Shown: in pieces, positions 29,816 to 42,757 of the stretch
Layout: the number at the start of each line of letters is the position of its first letter
Numbering within the stretch: the first letter of the stretch is position 1
Source: Anaerobacillus alkaliphilus
Lineage (GTDB): Bacteria > Bacillota > Bacilli > Bacillales > Anaerobacillaceae
Assembly: GCF_004116265.1 (NCBI RefSeq)
Contig: NZ_QOUX01000032.1
Span: 124,001 to 188,000 of the forward strand
Length of the DNA: 64,000 nucleotides
Direction: 5' to 3'
The notes under the pieces: model-generated
What the model was told of the DNA's origin: nothing
Databases searched by the model: none
Seen by the model: the letters and a program-made list of their open reading frames with translations, nothing else
Program-made: the position numbers and the translations under genes

Positions 29816-30769
29816 TTGTCTTCTTTCGCTGCGATGACAAAAAAAGAATTAACACAAATCGATGCAGAAGGTTGCTGCGCCGAAGCGGAATTAGCTGCCC
29901 TCATACGAATGAATGGTTCTTTATCTTTTAGTAATAAACAATTAGTTTTAGATATTACAACTGAAAATGCTGCTATCGCTAGAAGAATTTATACATTAAT
30001 AAAGAAAACATTCCCAGTGCATGTGGAGTTGCTCGTTCGAAAAAAGATGCGCCTAAAGAAAAATAATGTCTATTTAGTGAGAATTTCACAGGAAGCGCAG
30101 AAACTGTTGGCGAATTTAGGTATTATGAAGGAAGGCTTCCAATTTGTTAGAGAAATATCAGATGATATAAAAAAGAATGGGTGCTGCAAAAGAGCTTATT
30201 TACGAGGTGCCTTTCTTGCAGGAGGATCAGTCAATCATCCTGAGACATCTTCTTATCATCTCGAAGTCTTCTCACTTTATGAGGAACACAATACTTCTCT
30301 TTTTGAGTTAGCAAATTCCTATGACCTAAATGCAAAAGTATTAGAAAGAAAAAAAGGTTTCATTATCTACATTAAGGAAGGCGAGAAAATTACTGAGTTT
30401 TTAAATATCATCGGAGCGCACCAAGCCTTATTGTTCTTCGAAGATGTTCGAATTATGAAAGACATGAGAAATTCGGTAAATCGACTTGTTAATTGTGAAA
30501 CCGCTAACTTAAACAAAACAGTCGGTGCTGCCATGCGACAAGTGGAAAACATTCGCTTCATACAACGCGAGGTGGGATTAAACATCTTACCAGAAAAGCT
30601 AAGAGAAATTGCTGAACTTAGAGTAAATCATCAAGATGTAACCCTCAAGGAGTTAGGTGAAATGGTTTCCACAGGTAAGGTAAGTAAGTCGGGAGTAAAT
30701 CATCGGTTGAGAAAAATTGATGAGTTTGCAAACAAATTACGAAATGGTGAAGCCGAATATAAGTTTTAA
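29816..30769 (+). CDS. whiA: WhiA, LAGLIDADG-fold DNA-binding protein
   Basis: The 317-residue homologue of sporulation regulator WhiA has an N-terminal domain (about 20-90, [16 protein letters not shown]), a LAGLIDADG-like core (about 120-210, [11 protein letters not shown]) and a C-terminal HTH (about 265-310, [20 protein letters not shown]). In Bacillus it affects cell division and chromosome segregation. The start is TTG 29816, with AAGGGGGT 7 nt upstream and the family N-terminus ([11 protein letters not shown]). Confidence 0.95.
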   Translation: MSSFAAMTKKELTQIDAEGCCAEAELAALIRMNGSLSFSNKQLVLDITTENAAIARRIYTLIKKTFPVHVELLVRKKMRLKKNNVYLVRISQEAQKLLANLGIMKEGFQFVREISDDIKKNGCCKRAYLRGAFLAGGSVNHPETSSYHLEVFSLYEEHNTSLFELANSYDLNAKVLERKKGFIIYIKEGEKITEFLNIIGAHQALLFFEDVRIMKDMRNSVNRLVNCETANLNKTVGAAMRQVENIRFIQREVGLNILPEKLREIAELRVNHQDVTLKELGEMVSTGKVSKSGVNHRLRKIDEFANKLRNGEAEYKF

Positions 30770-30844
30770 ACGTAATGTAGTTAGGAACCAAAAAATTAAA
30801 AGAATTACATTGAATACATGAATTGTACAAAGGAGGAGAAAGAA

Positions 30845-31102
30845 ATGGTAGAAAAAGCTGTCGTAGTTAACCGTAAGTCAGGATTACAAGCACGTCCTGC
30901 CGCGTTATTCGTACAAGAAGCAAACAGATTTAGTTCAAATATTTTTATTGAAAAAGAAGGCAGAAAAGTAAATGCCAAAAGCATCATGGGTATTATGAGC
31001 TTAGCTGTAGGATCTGGTAAAGAAATTACCATTATTGTTGACGGTAAAGATGAAGCCGAAGCAATTAATGCATTAGTAGCATTTGTACAAAAAGAAGAGT
31101 AG
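30845..31102 (+). CDS. crh: Catabolite repression HPr-like protein Crh
   Basis: The 85-residue HPr paralogue has Gln15 in GLQARPAA, in place of the PTS phosphorylation site His15, and Ser46 in NAKSIMG, the HprK target. It acts as a CcpA co-effector. The start at ATG 30845 has GGAGGAG upstream; an in-frame ATG at 30818 lies before the SD. It is the last gene of its cluster and converges with clpP. Confidence 0.97.
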   Translation: MVEKAVVVNRKSGLQARPAALFVQEANRFSSNIFIEKEGRKVNAKSIMGIMSLAVGSGKEITIIVDGKDEAEAINALVAFVQKEE

Positions 31103-31109
31103 GATCAGA

Positions 31110-31197
31110 CAATTGTCAATTGTCAATTAGGAATTGTGAATTAGCTTGGGGAAGGCTTCGAAGCTCTTCTTTCAACCAATTGACAATTCACAATTAG
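31110..31197. repeat. Heptamer-armed palindrome, copy 4 (crh 3' side)
   Basis: AATTGTC-type heptamers lead to a perfect GCTTCGAAGC centre (31155-31164) and the complementary arm AATTGACAATTCACAATT. It lies just upstream of the shared terminator and is the only copy between convergent genes. Confidence 0.9.
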
Positions 31198-31229
31198 AAA
31201 AAGCTAGGTCGCATTGACCTAGCTTTTTT
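31198..31229. terminator. Bidirectional terminator between crh and clpP
   Basis: The stem AAAGCTAGGTC/GACCTAGCTTT with a 5-nt loop has A and T tracts on opposite sides, so it serves both converging genes. Confidence 0.93.
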
Positions 31230-31235
31230 GCATAA

Positions 31236-31820
31236 TTATTTTTTCTTAGTTAGTACATCATCAATTAAGCCGTATTCTTTTGATTTTTCTGCTGTCATGA
31301 AGTTGTCACGGTCTGTGTCACGTTGAATGATTTCGATTGGTTGACCAGTGCGTTCAGCTAAAATTTCGTTTAACTTAGCACGCATCTCTAGAATTCTTCT
31401 AGCGTGAATTTCGATATCAGAAGCCTGACCTTGAGTTCCACCAAGTGGTTGGTGAATCATCACTTCACTGTTTGGAAGTGCATAACGTTTTCCTTTTTCA
31501 CCAGCAGCTAATAAGAAAGCACCCATTGAAGCAGCCATTCCAATACAAATTGTTGACACTTTAGGTTGGATAAATTGCATAGTGTCATAAATAGCCATAC
31601 CAGCAGTAATAGATCCACCCGGGCTGTTGATATATAGAGAAATATCTTTCTCTGGATCTTCTGCAGCTAAGAATAGTAACTGGGCAACAATTGAGTTAGC
31701 TACATTGTCATCAATTGCGCTTCCTAACATGATGATGCGGTCTTTTAAAAGTCGAGAATAAATGTCATACGCACGTTCACCGCGGTTTGTTTGTTCAATA
31801 ACTGTAGGGATTAAATTCAT
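31236..31820 (-). CDS. clpP: ATP-dependent Clp protease proteolytic subunit
   Basis: The 194-residue serine peptidase has triad S98 (GMAASMG), H123 (MIHQPLGG) and D172 (DTDRDNF). It forms the degradation chamber used with ClpC, ClpX or ClpE. AAGGAGGC precedes the ATG. It is monocistronic, with a CtsR-type operator overlapping its promoter, so it is expected to be induced by heat and protein stress. Confidence 0.98.
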   Translation of the reverse strand: MNLIPTVIEQTNRGERAYDIYSRLLKDRIIMLGSAIDDNVANSIVAQLLFLAAEDPEKDISLYINSPGGSITAGMAIYDTMQFIQPKVSTICIGMAASMGAFLLAAGEKGKRYALPNSEVMIHQPLGGTQGQASDIEIHARRILEMRAKLNEILAERTGQPIEIIQRDTDRDNFMTAEKSKEYGLIDDVLTKKK

Positions 31821-31873
31821 AATAAAAGCCTCCTTAATTTGTTAAATCCTCTAATAATACTAAGTTTATGTAT

Positions 31874-31902
31874 ATCATAATCTAAAGGTCAGTGAAGGTC
31901 AA
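31874..31902 (-). promoter_or_regulatory. clpP promoter
   Basis: On the minus strand TTGACC (31897-31902), 17 bp and TATGAT (31874-31879) lie about 55 bp before the start codon. Confidence 0.75.
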
Positions 31903-31903
31903 A
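31887..31903. promoter_or_regulatory. CtsR heptad operator for clpP
   Basis: On the plus strand GGTCAGT, GAA, GGTCAAA matches the direct-repeat CtsR consensus (RGTCAAA, NAN, RGTCAAA) except for two bases in the first heptad. It overlaps the clpP -35 and spacer. Confidence 0.75.
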
Positions 31904-32167
31904 CGATATACACTGCCTGTGTAATAATTCGCTGACTTTTTCATAATTCCTGCTTCAAACTTTCCTTCATTCCTTTAATACATATTCATCTTAACCGAAA
32001 CTATACAATTTAAAACCGACTAAATTTCGTTCCTGAAATTTTTTTAGAACAAAAGTCCCGATCAAAAATAGAAACTTGGACTCAATTCATGGTTGACATC
32101 TAGAGTTATAATAGAAAAAGTGGATTTTTGTAGATATTTGTCGAAAATGAAATTGGAGGGTTTTCAA
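31904..32167. other. Intergenic region upstream of clpP and the 50-codon gene
   Basis: This is a divergent AT-rich gap. TTGACA (32092-32097) and TATAAT (32107-32112) occur, but only 9 bp apart, so no single standard promoter was assigned. No repeat family member is seen. Confidence 0.4.
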
Positions 32168-32320
32168 ATGGGAACAATTAAAGGATATCTTAGGCGTAAA
32201 TGGCATGGCTTCTTTATGAAGCGTCATCTTGCGATTTATGGGGCAATAGTTGACCCAATTGAAAAACAAAAGAGATATGATAAAGCTTCCTTCCATGCAA
32301 CTAAATTATTGAGAAATTAA
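32168..32320 (+). CDS. Small basic protein of unknown function, 50 residues
   Basis: The start ATG is preceded by GGAGGG at 8 nt, and the product is MGTIKGYLRRKWHG-led, basic and without a membrane segment. The sequence contains 'FFMKRHLAIYGAIVDPIEK' and ends KLLRN. I do not recognise the family. The good SD, divergent placement next to clpP and a downstream hairpin support a real gene. Confidence 0.65.
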   Translation: MGTIKGYLRRKWHGFFMKRHLAIYGAIVDPIEKQKRYDKASFHATKLLRN

Positions 32321-32422
32321 TCGTTAAAAGTTACCATTAATACCATGAAAACAACATAGATGAATTACTAGAGATATGAGAGAATAAAGAAGTAAAACAC
32401 GTCCATGTTTTACCTGCATATA

Positions 32423-32456
32423 GTAGCCCCTTTTCTTAAGGGGCTACTTATATTTT
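32423..32456 (+). terminator. Terminator upstream of rpoN
   Basis: The stem GTAGCCCCTT/AAGGGGCTAC with a 5-nt loop is followed by TTATATTTTT. It probably ends the small-gene transcript. The remaining gap to 32630 shows no other feature. Confidence 0.88.
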
Positions 32457-32630
32457 TGTCTAAGAAATATTGACCAAGCCCTTTTTAGGAAAAATGCTCT
32501 AACATCTGCATTAAGACGAGATCACATCGAATACTATAGATAAAAATGTAATCGTTTACATTATTGGTATAAATCGCTTCACTCAAAACTATAAACATAG
32601 TATGATAGAGTTTAGGAGGAGGTATGGTTG

Positions 32631-33971
32631 ATGAATATGGATTTTGGTTTGTATCAACAACAGTCCATGAAGCTTGTCATGACGAATGAATTGCGTCAAG
32701 CAATTTCCATTCTACAATATTCAACTCAGGAATTATTGTCCTTTATTGAAGAACAACAATTAGAAAACCCTCTTCTTGAAGTGAAGGAAAAAAGAAATGA
32801 CGATAAACTGGTAAAGAAATCTGAAGTTGATTATGAAAATGCAGCTGATTGGAAAGTCTACGAGGGTGAGCAAACGTCACCGCTAGACTATCTAAGTAAA
32901 AATGAAGCTAGCCTGCAAAACTATTTATTTAACCAAATTCGCTTTATGCCACTCTCGAAATCAGAAAAACGAGTAATTACATACCTAATTTACTCGTTAG
33001 ATGAAAACGGATATTTTACTGGAGACTTAGAAGAAGTAGCGAGTCGCTTTGTTATCTCAAAAGAAAAAGCGCTGTTCGACCTGCAAGTTCTGCAATCACT
33101 AGAACCGGCAGGTGTTGCTGCACGAAATCTTCAAGAGTGTCTTCTACTTCAATTAAGAAAGCTTGAGCGGAGAAATGAGACTGCTGAACAGATCGTTGAA
33201 CATTACTTAGACATGTTTGCAAATAAAAAGTGGAAAGAAATCGCCAAGGCTTTATCAATTACGTTAGAGGATGTTCAGAGCGTTGCTGATTTAATTCAAA
33301 CACTTCAACCAAGGCCAGGAGCGATCTATAATCATGAACCATCAACATATATTAGCCCAGATGTATTTATCGAGCTCGTAGATGGTGAGTTCCGTATAAC
33401 AATTAATGATCGTCTATTACCTAATGTTACTGTTAGTCGGGATTACAGAGAGTTGTTGGATAAAGCTTCTGATGAAACTTCAGCAAAATATGTTCAACAG
33501 AAATATCAACAAATTTTATGGTTAGTAAAAAGCCTTGATCAACGTCAACAAACGTTACTAAAGGTTACCGACGCTATTGCCAGGCATCAAGAAGCCTTCT
33601 TTAAATTTGGGTATGAACACTTAAAACCTTTAACGTTAAAAGAGATTGCTGCTGAGATTGATGTACATGAATCAACGGTAAGTCGAGTTACCACCCAAAA
33701 ATACGTACAAACGCCAAGAGGCTTGTTTGAATTAAAATATTTCTTTAGTTCTAGTCTGAAAACGGACGACGGAAACGGAACCTCTTCATTAAGCGTAAAA
33801 GAATTCATAAAAAAAGTTGTTGATCAAGAAAATAAGCAAAAACCCCTATCTGATCAAAAGATCGTCGACATCTTAGAAAAAGAAAACTCAATAGAAGTGT
33901 CACGTCGAACGGTTACAAAGTATCGAGAGGAACTAAATATTCCTTCATCATCTAAGCGGAAACGCTTTTAA
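32631..33971 (+). CDS. rpoN: RNA polymerase sigma-54 factor (SigL)
   Basis: The 446-residue sigma-54 has an N-terminal Gln-rich activator-interacting region (1-50, QQQSMKLVMTNELRQAI), a core-binding domain, an HTH near 330-355 (HESTVSRVT) and a C-terminal RpoN box, SRRTVTKYREEL. It directs transcription from -24/-12 promoters with AAA+ activators. ATG 32631 sits 8 nt after AGGAGGAGG; a TTG one codon earlier is possible. The target genes are not in this window. Confidence 0.95.
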   Translation: MNMDFGLYQQQSMKLVMTNELRQAISILQYSTQELLSFIEEQQLENPLLEVKEKRNDDKLVKKSEVDYENAADWKVYEGEQTSPLDYLSKNEASLQNYLFNQIRFMPLSKSEKRVITYLIYSLDENGYFTGDLEEVASRFVISKEKALFDLQVLQSLEPAGVAARNLQECLLLQLRKLERRNETAEQIVEHYLDMFANKKWKEIAKALSITLEDVQSVADLIQTLQPRPGAIYNHEPSTYISPDVFIELVDGEFRITINDRLLPNVTVSRDYRELLDKASDETSAKYVQQKYQQILWLVKSLDQRQQTLLKVTDAIARHQEAFFKFGYEHLKPLTLKEIAAEIDVHESTVSRVTTQKYVQTPRGLFELKYFFSSSLKTDDGNGTSSLSVKEFIKKVVDQENKQKPLSDQKIVDILEKENSIEVSRRTVTKYREELNIPSSSKRKRF

Positions 33972-33974
33972 AAG

Positions 33975-34095
33975 AAATTATGAATTATGAATTATGAATT
34001 ATGAATTATGAATTATGAATTATGAATTATTGGGGGCTTTGCTTCGAAGCGTGACTGAACCAATTCTCAATTCATAATTCATAATTGACAATTAG
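33975..34095. repeat. Heptamer-armed palindrome, copy 5 (rpoN-glutaredoxin gene)
   Basis: Seven consecutive GAATTAT-type heptamers lead to a perfect centre GCTTCGAAGC (34041-34050) and the inverse arm TCAATTCATAATTC. This is the longest heptamer run in the window. Confidence 0.93.
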
Positions 34096-34109
34096 TACTC
34101 GGAGGTTTT

Positions 34110-34349
34110 ATGAAAGTTACGTATTATTCTAAAGAAAACTGCTCCTTATGTGACAAAGGTCTTCTAGTTTTAGAACAGATCAATAAAGATTTTCCTCTGA
34201 CTATTGAAGTCGTTGATATATATAAGGATGATGACCTGCTAATGAAATACCAAATCATGATCCCAGTCGTTGAGATCGCTGGGGAAGAAGTGGATTACGG
34301 CATTCTCTCAGAAGCAAAAATAAGAGACTTTCTAGAAAAGAAGAGTTGA
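34110..34349 (+). CDS. Glutaredoxin-family (DUF836-like) protein
   Basis: The 79-residue thioredoxin-fold protein has a redox C11-S-L-C14 motif and the cis-Pro region MIPVVEIAG (about 50-58). Small proteins of this kind often lie upstream of cggR in bacilli. Role as a disulfide reductase is inferred. The SD is GGAGG, 5-6 nt before the ATG. Confidence 0.85.
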   Translation: MKVTYYSKENCSLCDKGLLVLEQINKDFPLTIEVVDIYKDDDLLMKYQIMIPVVEIAGEEVDYGILSEAKIRDFLEKKS

Positions 34350-34380
34350 GGCAAAAGCGTAAGCTTTTGCCTCAACTCTT
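34341..34380. terminator. Perfect 18-bp hairpin over the stop codon, no T tract
   Basis: AAGAGTTGAGGCAAAAGC, loop GTAA, and the exact reverse complement. The stop codon lies inside the left arm. The lack of a T run argues against a simple terminator on either strand; mRNA stabilisation or processing is possible. Confidence 0.6.
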
Positions 34381-34450
34381 CTACATTCTACATTCGCCCC
34401 CAGTGTTATCAATTCACAATTGACAATTCAAAATTGACAATTCATAATTA
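34381..34450. repeat. Heptamer element, copy 6 (right arm only)
   Basis: Only the tail-type arm is present (CTACATTCTACATTC, then AATTCACAATTGACAATTC and related words). Its left partner has been replaced by the 18-bp hairpin. Confidence 0.75.
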
Positions 34451-34498
34451 ATGTATACGTTTCCAATTGTGACAATCTAAATTTTGCTAATATTAGGC

Positions 34499-34527
34499 TT
34501 GCTATGAAAACAAAACCTTGTTACACT
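34499..34527 (+). promoter_or_regulatory. Tentative cggR-gap operon promoter
   Basis: TTGCTA (34499-34504), 17 bp and TACACT (34522-34527). It is about 90 bp upstream of the CggR operator, so a closer promoter may have been missed. Confidence 0.35.
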
Positions 34528-34618
34528 AACACTGTAATAAGGATTTATTTAATTTTTTCGGAAAACTACCCTATGAAAAATTAAAGGGAATTAGTTTTTC
34601 TAATTTTTTCACCCTTAT

Positions 34619-34653
34619 GGGACATAATATGTCTATGAGGGATATTATAAGTC
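34619..34653. promoter_or_regulatory. CggR operator
   Basis: The pattern is GGGAC-N6-TGTC, 5 nt, then GGGAT-N6-AGTC. This matches the tandem architecture of the B. subtilis CggR site (GGGAC-N6-TGTC repeated) and lies 38 bp before cggR. Confidence 0.8.
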
Positions 34654-34690
34654 CCTAACTTACATAATTAAAATGGGTAAGGGGATTTAT

Positions 34691-35722
34691 ATGAGAGTAT
34701 TATTAGATATTCAGAAAAAATTATTACCCGACCTTCTAGACGTGTTGGGCAGTCGCTTCCGAATTCTACGATTTATTCGGTTGATGCAGCCGATTGGACG
34801 GAGGAGTTTAGCGACAAGTTTAGGAATGTCTGAGCGTGTTCTCCGTAGTGAAGTTACTTTCCTAAAGGACCAAGGACTACTAGACATGGCTACTGCGGGA
34901 ATGACACTCACTGAGGAAGGAAAAAACGTTCTTACACAACTAGAGGAAATCATGAGTGACATTTTTGACTTAAAGGATCTAGAAGAGCAGATCAAGAAAA
35001 GCTTAGGACTCGTTGAGGTCATCGTGGTTCCGGGTGACAGTGATGAAGCACCTTGGGTCAAAAAAGAAATGGGTCGAGTAACTGTTCAACTGATGAAACG
35101 TCATTTAGCAGACGAAGCATCGAAAATTGTTGCCTTAACAGGTGGAACAACGATTGCCGCTGTTGCTGAAATGATGACTCCAGATAGTGAGATGAAGGAA
35201 ACTCTCTTTGTTCCGGCACGTGGTGGGCTAGGTGAGCAGGTGGAAAATCAAGCAAATACGATTTGTGCAACAATGGCTACGAAAGCCATGGGTAGCTACC
35301 GATTGCTTCATGTTCCAGACCAGCTAAGTCAGGACTCGTACTCATCCCTTATGGAAGAGCCAAAAGTTAAGGAAATTCTTAACCTGATACGTTCTGCTAA
35401 TTTAGTTATCCATGGAATTGGCGAAGCGAAGACGATGGCAGAACGCCGTGGATCATCTGAAGAAATTTTACAAAATCTTAACGAAAAACAAGCTGTCGCA
35501 GAAGCATTTGGATATTATTTCAACAAAGATGGGGATATTATTCACAGGGTCTTAACGATAGGTCTTCAGCTTGAAGATGTTTCTAATTCAAAATTGGTAG
35601 TTGCCGTTGCTGGTGGAGCTTCTAAAGCCCAAGCCATTTCAGCCTATATGAAGCAAGGGACGAGTAACGTTTTAATCACCGATGAGGGAGCAGCAAAAGC
35701 CTTATTACAATTACATTCATAA
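34691..35722 (+). CDS. cggR: Central glycolytic genes regulator
   Basis: The 343-residue SorC/DeoR-type repressor has an HTH at about 25-75 (IGRRSLATSLGMSERVLRSEV) and a sugar-binding effector domain from about 90 (VIVVPGDSDE, ALTGGTT). In B. subtilis it represses gapA-pgk-tpi-pgm-eno and is released by fructose-1,6-bisphosphate. ATG 34691 follows AAGGGG at 8 nt; an in-frame ATG 18 nt earlier overlaps the SD. It is the first gene of the glycolytic operon. Confidence 0.95.
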   Translation: MRVLLDIQKKLLPDLLDVLGSRFRILRFIRLMQPIGRRSLATSLGMSERVLRSEVTFLKDQGLLDMATAGMTLTEEGKNVLTQLEEIMSDIFDLKDLEEQIKKSLGLVEVIVVPGDSDEAPWVKKEMGRVTVQLMKRHLADEASKIVALTGGTTIAAVAEMMTPDSEMKETLFVPARGGLGEQVENQANTICATMATKAMGSYRLLHVPDQLSQDSYSSLMEEPKVKEILNLIRSANLVIHGIGEAKTMAERRGSSEEILQNLNEKQAVAEAFGYYFNKDGDIIHRVLTIGLQLEDVSNSKLVVAVAGGASKAQAISAYMKQGTSNVLITDEGAAKALLQLHS

Positions 35723-35761
35723 AAAAACTATTTTATTGAATACTAAAACATGTACTTAAGG

Positions 35762-35836
35762 GAAATTATGAATTATGAATTAGAAAAAGAGCTTCCATCA
35801 AGTCTTTCACTAATTCTACATTCTACATTCTACATT
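35762..35836. repeat. Heptamer-armed element, copy 7 (cggR-gap)
   Basis: The left arm is of GAATTAT type but the right arm is of TACATTC type, so the arms are not complementary. The centre is a partial GAGCTTCC. A small hairpin AAGGG-ACTT-CCCTT follows at 35843-35856. In B. subtilis the cggR-gapA junction is an mRNA processing site. Confidence 0.85.
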
Positions 35837-35844
35837 GTTATTAA

Positions 35845-36906
<1,062 letters not shown>

Positions 36907-36953
36907 TTTCCAAAAGGAATTTATAGTCAATTGTTGAATAATAATAAGTTGGC

Positions 36954-36994
36954 AGAGAGGAGAAGGGAAACGTGTTTCTCTCTCCTCTTTCCAC
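36954..36994 (+). terminator. Attenuator-like hairpin between gap and pgk
   Basis: GAGAGGAGA and TCTCCTC flank an inner GAAAC/GTTTC stem, making a long interrupted hairpin followed by TTTCC. It could cause partial termination or set the relative gap and pgk mRNA levels. Confidence 0.55.
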
Positions 36995-37006
36995 TGTGTA
37001 AAAAAA

Positions 37007-37090
37007 TTTTGAATTATGAATTCAAAGCTTCTCTTCGAAGCCATACATACACCAATTCAAAATTCATAATTCACAATTCAAAATTTATAA
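37007..37090. repeat. Heptamer-armed palindrome, copy 8 (gap-pgk)
   Basis: A short left arm (GAATTATGAATTC), the centre AGCTTCTCTTCGAAGC, and a longer right arm (AATTCATAATTCACAATTC) end just before the pgk SD. Confidence 0.88.
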
Positions 37091-37103
37091 TGGAGGGTTT
37101 TTC

Positions 37104-38288
37104 ATGAACAAAATGTCTGTGCGCGATATTGATGTAAAAGGTAAACGTGTATTTTGTCGTGTTGATTTTAACGTACCAATGAAAGACAACCAAGTAAGTG
37201 ATGACACACGAATTCGTGCAGCTCTTCCAACGGTTCAATATTTAATGGAAAAAGGTGCAAAAGTTATTCTAGCTAGTCACTTAGGTCGTCCAAAAGGCCA
37301 AGTAAACGAAGACATGCGCTTAACGGCAGTAGCTGCTCGCCTTGGTGAACTTCTTGGTAAAAACGTTGTAAAAACAGATGAAGCTTATGGTGAAGCAGTA
37401 GAAACTGCGATTGCTGGTTTAGCTGAAGGTGACGTTCTTTTACTAGAAAACGTTCGTTTTTACCCTGGCGAAGAAAAGAATGATCCTGAGTTGGCAAAAT
37501 CTTTTGCGAGCCTTGCCGATGTATACGTTAACGATGCGTTTGGTGCAGCTCACAGAGCGCATGCTTCAACAGAAGGTATTGCTCACCACCTTCCAGCGGT
37601 ATCTGGTCTTCTGATGGAAAAAGAATTAGATGTACTAGGAAAAGCATTATTAAATCCTGATCGTCCTTTCACAGCTATTATTGGTGGAGCGAAGGTTAAA
37701 GATAAAATCGGTGTTATTGATAATCTATTAGAAAAAGTAGATAACTTAATCATCGGTGGTGGTTTGGCTTATACGTTTGTAAAAGCATTAGGACATGATG
37801 TAGGTAAGTCTTTACTTGAAGAAGATAAAATTGACTTAGCAAAATCGTTCATGGACAAAGCAAAAGAAAAAGGCGTGAAACTGTATATGCCTGAAGACGT
37901 TGTTGTTGCTGATGATTTCTCTAATGATGCGACTACAAAAGTTGTTGGTATTGATGAGATTCCAAGTGATTGGGAAGGCTTAGACATTGGTCCGAAAACA
38001 GTTGACACATACCGTAAAGTTATTATGGAATCAAAACTAGTGATTTGGAACGGACCTATGGGTGTATTCGAATTGCCATCATTTGAGAACGGTACGAAAT
38101 CAGTCGCAGTTGCTTTAGCTGATGCGCAAAGTACGTACACAGTTATCGGTGGTGGAGACTCAGCAGCAGCAGTTGAAAAATTTGGTCTAGCTGACAGCAT
38201 GGATCACATCTCAACTGGTGGTGGAGCATCACTAGAATTCATGGAAGGTAAACAACTTCCTGGAGTAGTGGCTTTAAACGACAAATAA
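37104..38288 (+). CDS. pgk: Phosphoglycerate kinase
   Basis: The 394-residue enzyme has an N-terminal substrate domain (VDFNVPM near 21-27, [10 protein letters not shown]) and a C-terminal nucleotide domain ([19 protein letters not shown]). It transfers phosphate from 1,3-bisphosphoglycerate to ADP. The SD is GGAGGG. It is preceded by an attenuator-like hairpin and a heptamer palindrome. Confidence 0.98.
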   Translation: MNKMSVRDIDVKGKRVFCRVDFNVPMKDNQVSDDTRIRAALPTVQYLMEKGAKVILASHLGRPKGQVNEDMRLTAVAARLGELLGKNVVKTDEAYGEAVETAIAGLAEGDVLLLENVRFYPGEEKNDPELAKSFASLADVYVNDAFGAAHRAHASTEGIAHHLPAVSGLLMEKELDVLGKALLNPDRPFTAIIGGAKVKDKIGVIDNLLEKVDNLIIGGGLAYTFVKALGHDVGKSLLEEDKIDLAKSFMDKAKEKGVKLYMPEDVVVADDFSNDATTKVVGIDEIPSDWEGLDIGPKTVDTYRKVIMESKLVIWNGPMGVFELPSFENGTKSVAVALADAQSTYTVIGGGDSAAAVEKFGLADSMDHISTGGGASLEFMEGKQLPGVVALNDK

Positions 38289-38292
38289 AAAG

Positions 38293-40698
<2,406 letters not shown>

Positions 40699-40702
40699 CA
40701 TT

Positions 40703-42105
<1,403 letters not shown>

Positions 42106-42112
42106 TATGATG

Positions 42113-42142
42113 AAGACTCCAGGGTTCTGGAGTCTTTTTTTC
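42113..42142 (+). terminator. Terminator of the glycolytic operon
   Basis: The stem AGACTCCAG/CTGGAGTCT with a GGTT loop is followed by a T tract. Confidence 0.94.
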
Positions 42143-42178
42143 GTGGTGGAAACCTAGCAGCTTTTGTTCTAAAGACAA

Positions 42179-42275
42179 CTTACAGTCCAAACTCAGACAT
42201 TTATGATCCAAAAATGAAATTTACAGTCGAAACAGATGCATTTACAGTCCGAAAACAAGATTTACAGTCGAAACC
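42179..42275. repeat. Short TTACAGTCC array (five units)
   Basis: Five TTACAGTCC/TTACAGTCG/TTATGATCC words spaced about 20 bp apart lie between the convergent eno and secG. Confidence 0.9.
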
Positions 42276-42305
42276 CTATTTTTACCGTAAGGGGTATATA
42301 TCAAA

Positions 42306-42340
42306 ACAAAAAAAGTAGCAGGGGATATCCCCTGCTACTT
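42306..42340 (-). terminator. Terminator after secG
   Basis: A perfect 12-bp stem AAGTAGCAGGGG/CCCCTGCTACTT with loop ATAT; the minus-strand side ends in a T run. Confidence 0.92.
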
Positions 42341-42345
42341 AACTA

Positions 42346-42576
42346 TTACGCTACATACGCCACTAAAACCGCTAAAACGATGAACAATGTTGCTAAAACC
42401 ACTGTCGCTTTTTGAAGAACGGCATCTATTCCACGAGCTTTTTGCTTACCGATTAATTGCTCAGCACCACCAGAAATGGCACCTGCTAATCCTGCGCTAC
42501 GGCCTGATTGTAATAATACAACTGCAATAAGTAAAACTGAAACAATAACTAATAATACTGTTAAAAAAGCGTGCAC
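42346..42576 (-). CDS. secG: Preprotein translocase subunit SecG
   Basis: The 76-residue protein has two membrane helices separated by the conserved cytoplasmic loop GRSAGLAGAISGGAEQLIGKQKA. It is an accessory of SecYE. The start is GTG 42576, 6 nt after GGAGGTG, giving HAFLTVLLVIV as in B. subtilis SecG. Upstream in-frame codons lie in non-coding DNA. It is on the opposite strand to eno, est and rnr, unlike the co-directional order common in bacilli. Confidence 0.95.
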   Translation of the reverse strand: MHAFLTVLLVIVSVLLIAVVLLQSGRSAGLAGAISGGAEQLIGKQKARGIDAVLQKATVVLATLFIVLAVLVAYVA

Positions 42577-42757
42577 TAAAAACACCTCCAACGTAAGTAT
42601 ACAATTAGTCTTAATGTACCACAAGAAAGCCAATTGTACAAGCAATGATTGAATAATATGAAACATTTGACATGACATCTGCGTATAACTAGAGTAAGAT
42701 TGTAGCAGCAAAGGTTTTCCAATATATTCTACTATTCCAAAACTGGGGGAAAAGAAA

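Noticed and set aside
42346-42711. Longer SecG of 121 residues
   Set aside because: The upstream extension has no similarity to SecG; GTG 42576 with GGAGGTG gives the standard 76-residue protein.
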